Positions 61,852-64,000 of a stretch of DNA of 64,000 nt are shown here, piece by piece. This stretch comes from Limibacterium fermenti (GTDB lineage Bacteria > Bacteroidota > Bacteroidia > Bacteroidales > Dysgonomonadaceae), in the NCBI RefSeq assembly GCF_041902845.1, contig NZ_CP159486.1, forward strand, positions 1,426,001 through 1,490,000, in the 5' to 3' direction. Every line of letters starts with the position of its first letter. Position 1 is the stretch's first letter. A program made the translations under genes and the position numbers. The notes below the pieces were generated by a model that did no database searches, was not told the origin of the DNA, and saw only the letters and a list, made by a program, of their open reading frames with translations.

Positions 61852-61896
61852 AAAAATCAAGAACAATTTGTTAAGACGTAAGTCAAAAGGATCGTT

Positions 61897-61904
61897 TATC
61901 TTTG
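61897..61904 (+). promoter_or_regulatory. -7 element (TATCTTTG), possible clpB promoter
   Basis: An exact TAnnTTTG match about 205 nt before the clpB ATG; TTTG at 61867-61870 is 26 bp upstream, longer than usual. The rest of the gap (61905-62108) holds no gene that I can see. Confidence 0.45.
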
Positions 61905-62108
61905 TCTCTTGCCGTTAAGAATGACTATTTGTAAACGGATGAGATGAAAAGTGTCAATCAATAACATCCGGCCTTAGGAATAGGAACGACTATAATTCCC
62001 GGATAGATACAAAGATACCCTGTCAAAAAGTCATCTTTTATGTCGTGGCAAGAATTTTGATCGGTCTTATATAATGAATAAAAAGTATAATCGAAAAAAA
62101 CTATCTAT

Positions 62109-64000
62109 ATGAATTTTAATAATTTTACAATCAAAGCCCAAGAGGCCGTGCAAAAAGCCATCGAGTTGGCGCAGGGCAGCGGGCAACAACTTATCGAACC
62201 GGTACATGTACTGAAAGGGGTGATGTTGTCGGGAGAGAATGTGACGGGCTTTTTATTTCGTAAGCTTGGCGTGAATCCCTCTCAGATTGACAGCCGCTTG
62301 GAGCAGGAAATCGCTTCCCTGCCGAAAGTGTCGGGCGGAGAGCCGATGCTGAGCCGCGAAACGAATGCCGTTTTTACGAAGGCTTCCGATTTATCGTCTA
62401 AGATGGGCGACCAGTTCGTATCGCTTGAGCATCTGTTGATGGCATTGATGAGCGAAAACAGTCCCGCATCGCAGATTCTCAAAGATGCCGGTGTGACGCA
62501 AAAGGAACTCGAACTGGCGGTGAAAGAACTTCGCAAAGGTGAAAAAGTAACCAGCCAGTCGGCCGAAGATACCTATCAGTCGTTGAGTAAATACGCGATC
62601 AATCTTACGGAAAAAGCGCGTGAGGGCAAGCTCGACCCGGTGATCGGGCGTGACGAGGAAATACGCCGTGTATTACAGATATTGAGCCGCCGCACCAAGA
62701 ACAATCCTATTCTTATCGGCGAGCCGGGAACGGGTAAAACGGCCATTGCCGAGGGATTGGCGCATCGTATCATCCGAGGCGACGTGCCTGAAAACCTGAA
62801 GAGTAAACAAATATTTTCGCTCGACATGGGCGCCCTCATCGCGGGAGCCAAATATAAAGGCGAGTTCGAAGAGCGCCTGAAGTCGGTCGTGAACGAAGTG
62901 GTGAAGTCCGAAGGCGAGATCATCTTGTTTATCGACGAGATCCATACGCTGGTCGGAGCCGGAAAGAGCGAGGGGGCCATGGACGCGGCTAATATTCTGA
63001 AGCCGGCCCTGGCGCGCGGGGAATTGAGGGCTATCGGTGCGACCACCCTCGATGAGTATCAAAAGTATTTCGAGAAAGACAAGGCGCTGGAACGGCGTTT
63101 CCAAACGGTGATGGTGAACGAACCCAGCGAGGCCGACTCGATTTCGATTCTTCGGGGATTGAAAGAAAAATACGAAACGCATCATAAGGTCCGGATTATG
63201 GATGAGGCGATTATTGCCGCCGTGCAGTTGTCGCATCGGTATATTACCGACCGTTTCCTTCCCGACAAGGCCATCGACCTGATGGACGAAGCGGCGGCCA
63301 AACTGCGTATGGAAGTCGATTCGGTTCCCGAAGAACTCGATGAGATTATGCGTAAGACCAAGCAACTCGAAATTGAGCGCGAAGCCATCCGTCGTGAAAA
63401 GGATACGGTAAAGGAAGAGGTGTTGACCCGTCAGATCGAAAATCTGCGGGAAGAGGAAAATGCGTTGAAGTCGAAATGGCAGGCTGAAAAAGGATTGATC
63501 AATAAAATTCAGCAAAACAAAGTCGATATCGAGCATGCGAAGTTCGAAGCCGATAAAGCCGAACGCGAAGGCGATTACGGTAAAGTGGCCGAATTGCGCT
63601 ACGGACGGATTAAAGAGAAAGAGACCGAGATCGAAAAATTGCAGCAACAGCTTCATGACCAGCAAGGAGGCCGCGCGATGATTAAAGAAGAGGTCGATGC
63701 CGCCGACATTGCCGATGTCGTATCGCGATGGACGGGCATACCGGTAAACAAAATGCTGCAAAGCGAACGCGAAAAGCTCTTGCATCTCGAAGACGAATTG
63801 CATCAGCGGGTCATCGGACAGGATGAAGCCATTGCCGCCGTAGCCGATGCCGTTCGGCGGAATCGCGCCGGATTAAGCGATCCGAAGCGTCCTATCGGTT
63901 CGTTTATTTTCCTGGGTACGACCGGAGTCGGGAAGACCGAACTGGCCAAAGCGTTGGCCGATTATCTGTTCGACGATGAAAATATGATGACGCGTATCGA
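62109..64000 (+). CDS. clpB: ATP-dependent chaperone ClpB (3' end off the right edge)
   Basis: 630 codons are visible from ATG 62109 ([20 protein letters not shown]). Order: N-terminal Clp repeat domain (about 1-145); first AAA+ domain with Walker A GEPGTGKT, Walker [16 protein letters not shown] and the [13 protein letters not shown] segment; the ClpB-specific coiled-coil M domain (about 410-520, heptads rich in Glu, Lys and Leu); then the second AAA+ domain with [20 protein letters not shown] and Walker A GTTGVGKT. The M domain separates ClpB from ClpA and ClpC. It works with DnaK to dissolve protein aggregates after heat stress. Divergent from the nuclease operon. Confidence 0.96.
   Translation, partial: MNFNNFTIKAQEAVQKAIELAQGSGQQLIEPVHVLKGVMLSGENVTGFLFRKLGVNPSQIDSRLEQEIASLPKVSGGEPMLSRETNAVFTKASDLSSKMGDQFVSLEHLLMALMSENSPASQILKDAGVTQKELELAVKELRKGEKVTSQSAEDTYQSLSKYAINLTEKAREGKLDPVIGRDEEIRRVLQILSRRTKNNPILIGEPGTGKTAIAEGLAHRIIRGDVPENLKSKQIFSLDMGALIAGAKYKGEFEERLKSVVNEVVKSEGEIILFIDEIHTLVGAGKSEGAMDAANILKPALARGELRAIGATTLDEYQKYFEKDKALERRFQTVMVNEPSEADSISILRGLKEKYETHHKVRIMDEAIIAAVQLSHRYITDRFLPDKAIDLMDEAAAKLRMEVDSVPEELDEIMRKTKQLEIEREAIRREKDTVKEEVLTRQIENLREEENALKSKWQAEKGLINKIQQNKVDIEHAKFEADKAEREGDYGKVAELRYGRIKEKETEIEKLQQQLHDQQGGRAMIKEEVDAADIADVVSRWTGIPVNKMLQSEREKLLHLEDELHQRVIGQDEAIAAVADAVRRNRAGLSDPKRPIGSFIFLGTTGVGKTELAKALADYLFDDENMMTRI

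Noticed and set aside
62041..62062. Sigma-54-like TGGCAAGAATTTTGA upstream of clpB
   Set aside because: The -24 GG and spacing fit, but the -12 GC is GA, no activator gene is adjacent, and clpB is not known to use sigma-54. Kept only as a weak possibility.
62673..63803. Long minus-strand open frame (376 codons) inside clpB
   Set aside because: It is the shadow of a highly conserved gene; the peptide is Phe/Leu-rich with no recognisable domain.

Overview
The window is a chromosomal segment of a member of the Bacteroidales. The evidence is: a SusC/SusD pair; many outer-membrane lipoproteins whose signal peptides end in a cysteine; Bacteroidetes-type promoters (-33 TTTG and -7 TAnnTTTG, several with a 19-22 bp spacer); families largely restricted to this phylum (DUF4199, DUF3256, DUF5689, fimbrillin-like, PorT); and almost no strong Shine-Dalgarno sequences. 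A PorT-family protein suggests a relative of Porphyromonas, Tannerella or Parabacteroides, but the genus cannot be fixed from this sequence.

Layout. 1-6071 (minus strand): an edge-truncated A1S_2505-like gene, a phosphate-selective-type porin, an O6-alkylguanine-DNA methyltransferase, ApbE, a MutS-like ATPase, and a DUF4199/glycosyltransferase pair. 6235-8338 (plus): uracil permease and a conserved unknown. 8432-13783: a 21-bp minisatellite, a SusC gene broken by a frameshift, its SusD partner, and a MITE-like palindromic element. 13794-14936 (minus): an unknown protein with RNA-polymerase-like motifs. 15435-33468 (plus): a very large export locus with a membrane-fusion protein, four pairs of MacB/FtsX-type permeases, one ATPase, a DUF2807 protein, a TolC-type channel, a 55-residue protein, an NtrC-type regulator and an intramembrane-type histidine kinase. 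A sigma-54-like promoter with an upstream palindrome precedes the first gene, which fits control by the NtrC-type regulator at the far end. 33633-37655 (plus): ABC-F ATPase, SAM methyltransferase and a GH43 glycosidase. 37753-44457 (mostly minus): DUF368 lipid-carrier transporter, YiiX-like amidase, tRNA-Arg(CCG), DUF3256, GH29 fucosidase, a small lipoprotein and an acyl-CoA ligase. 44610-52278: MtaB, a late acyltransferase, a GT2 enzyme, PorT, ferredoxin, GAPDH and RmuC.

52425-61851 (minus): five genes behind one good promoter. They are a fimbrillin-like/nuclease fusion lipoprotein, a fimbrillin/DUF5689/BACON lipoprotein, a TonB-dependent receptor, a second DUF5689 lipoprotein and a secreted endonuclease/exonuclease/phosphatase. 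I read this as a surface system that captures and cuts extracellular nucleic acid and imports the products, built like a polysaccharide utilisation locus but with nucleases in place of glycosidases. The window closes with the 5' part of clpB.

A window-wide peculiarity is a set of degenerate heptanucleotide (once octanucleotide) arrays. They sit in intergenic regions, usually start at or just after a stop codon, and nearly always read in the same orientation as the gene they follow. Two longer minisatellites (21 bp and 41-42 bp) add to this.
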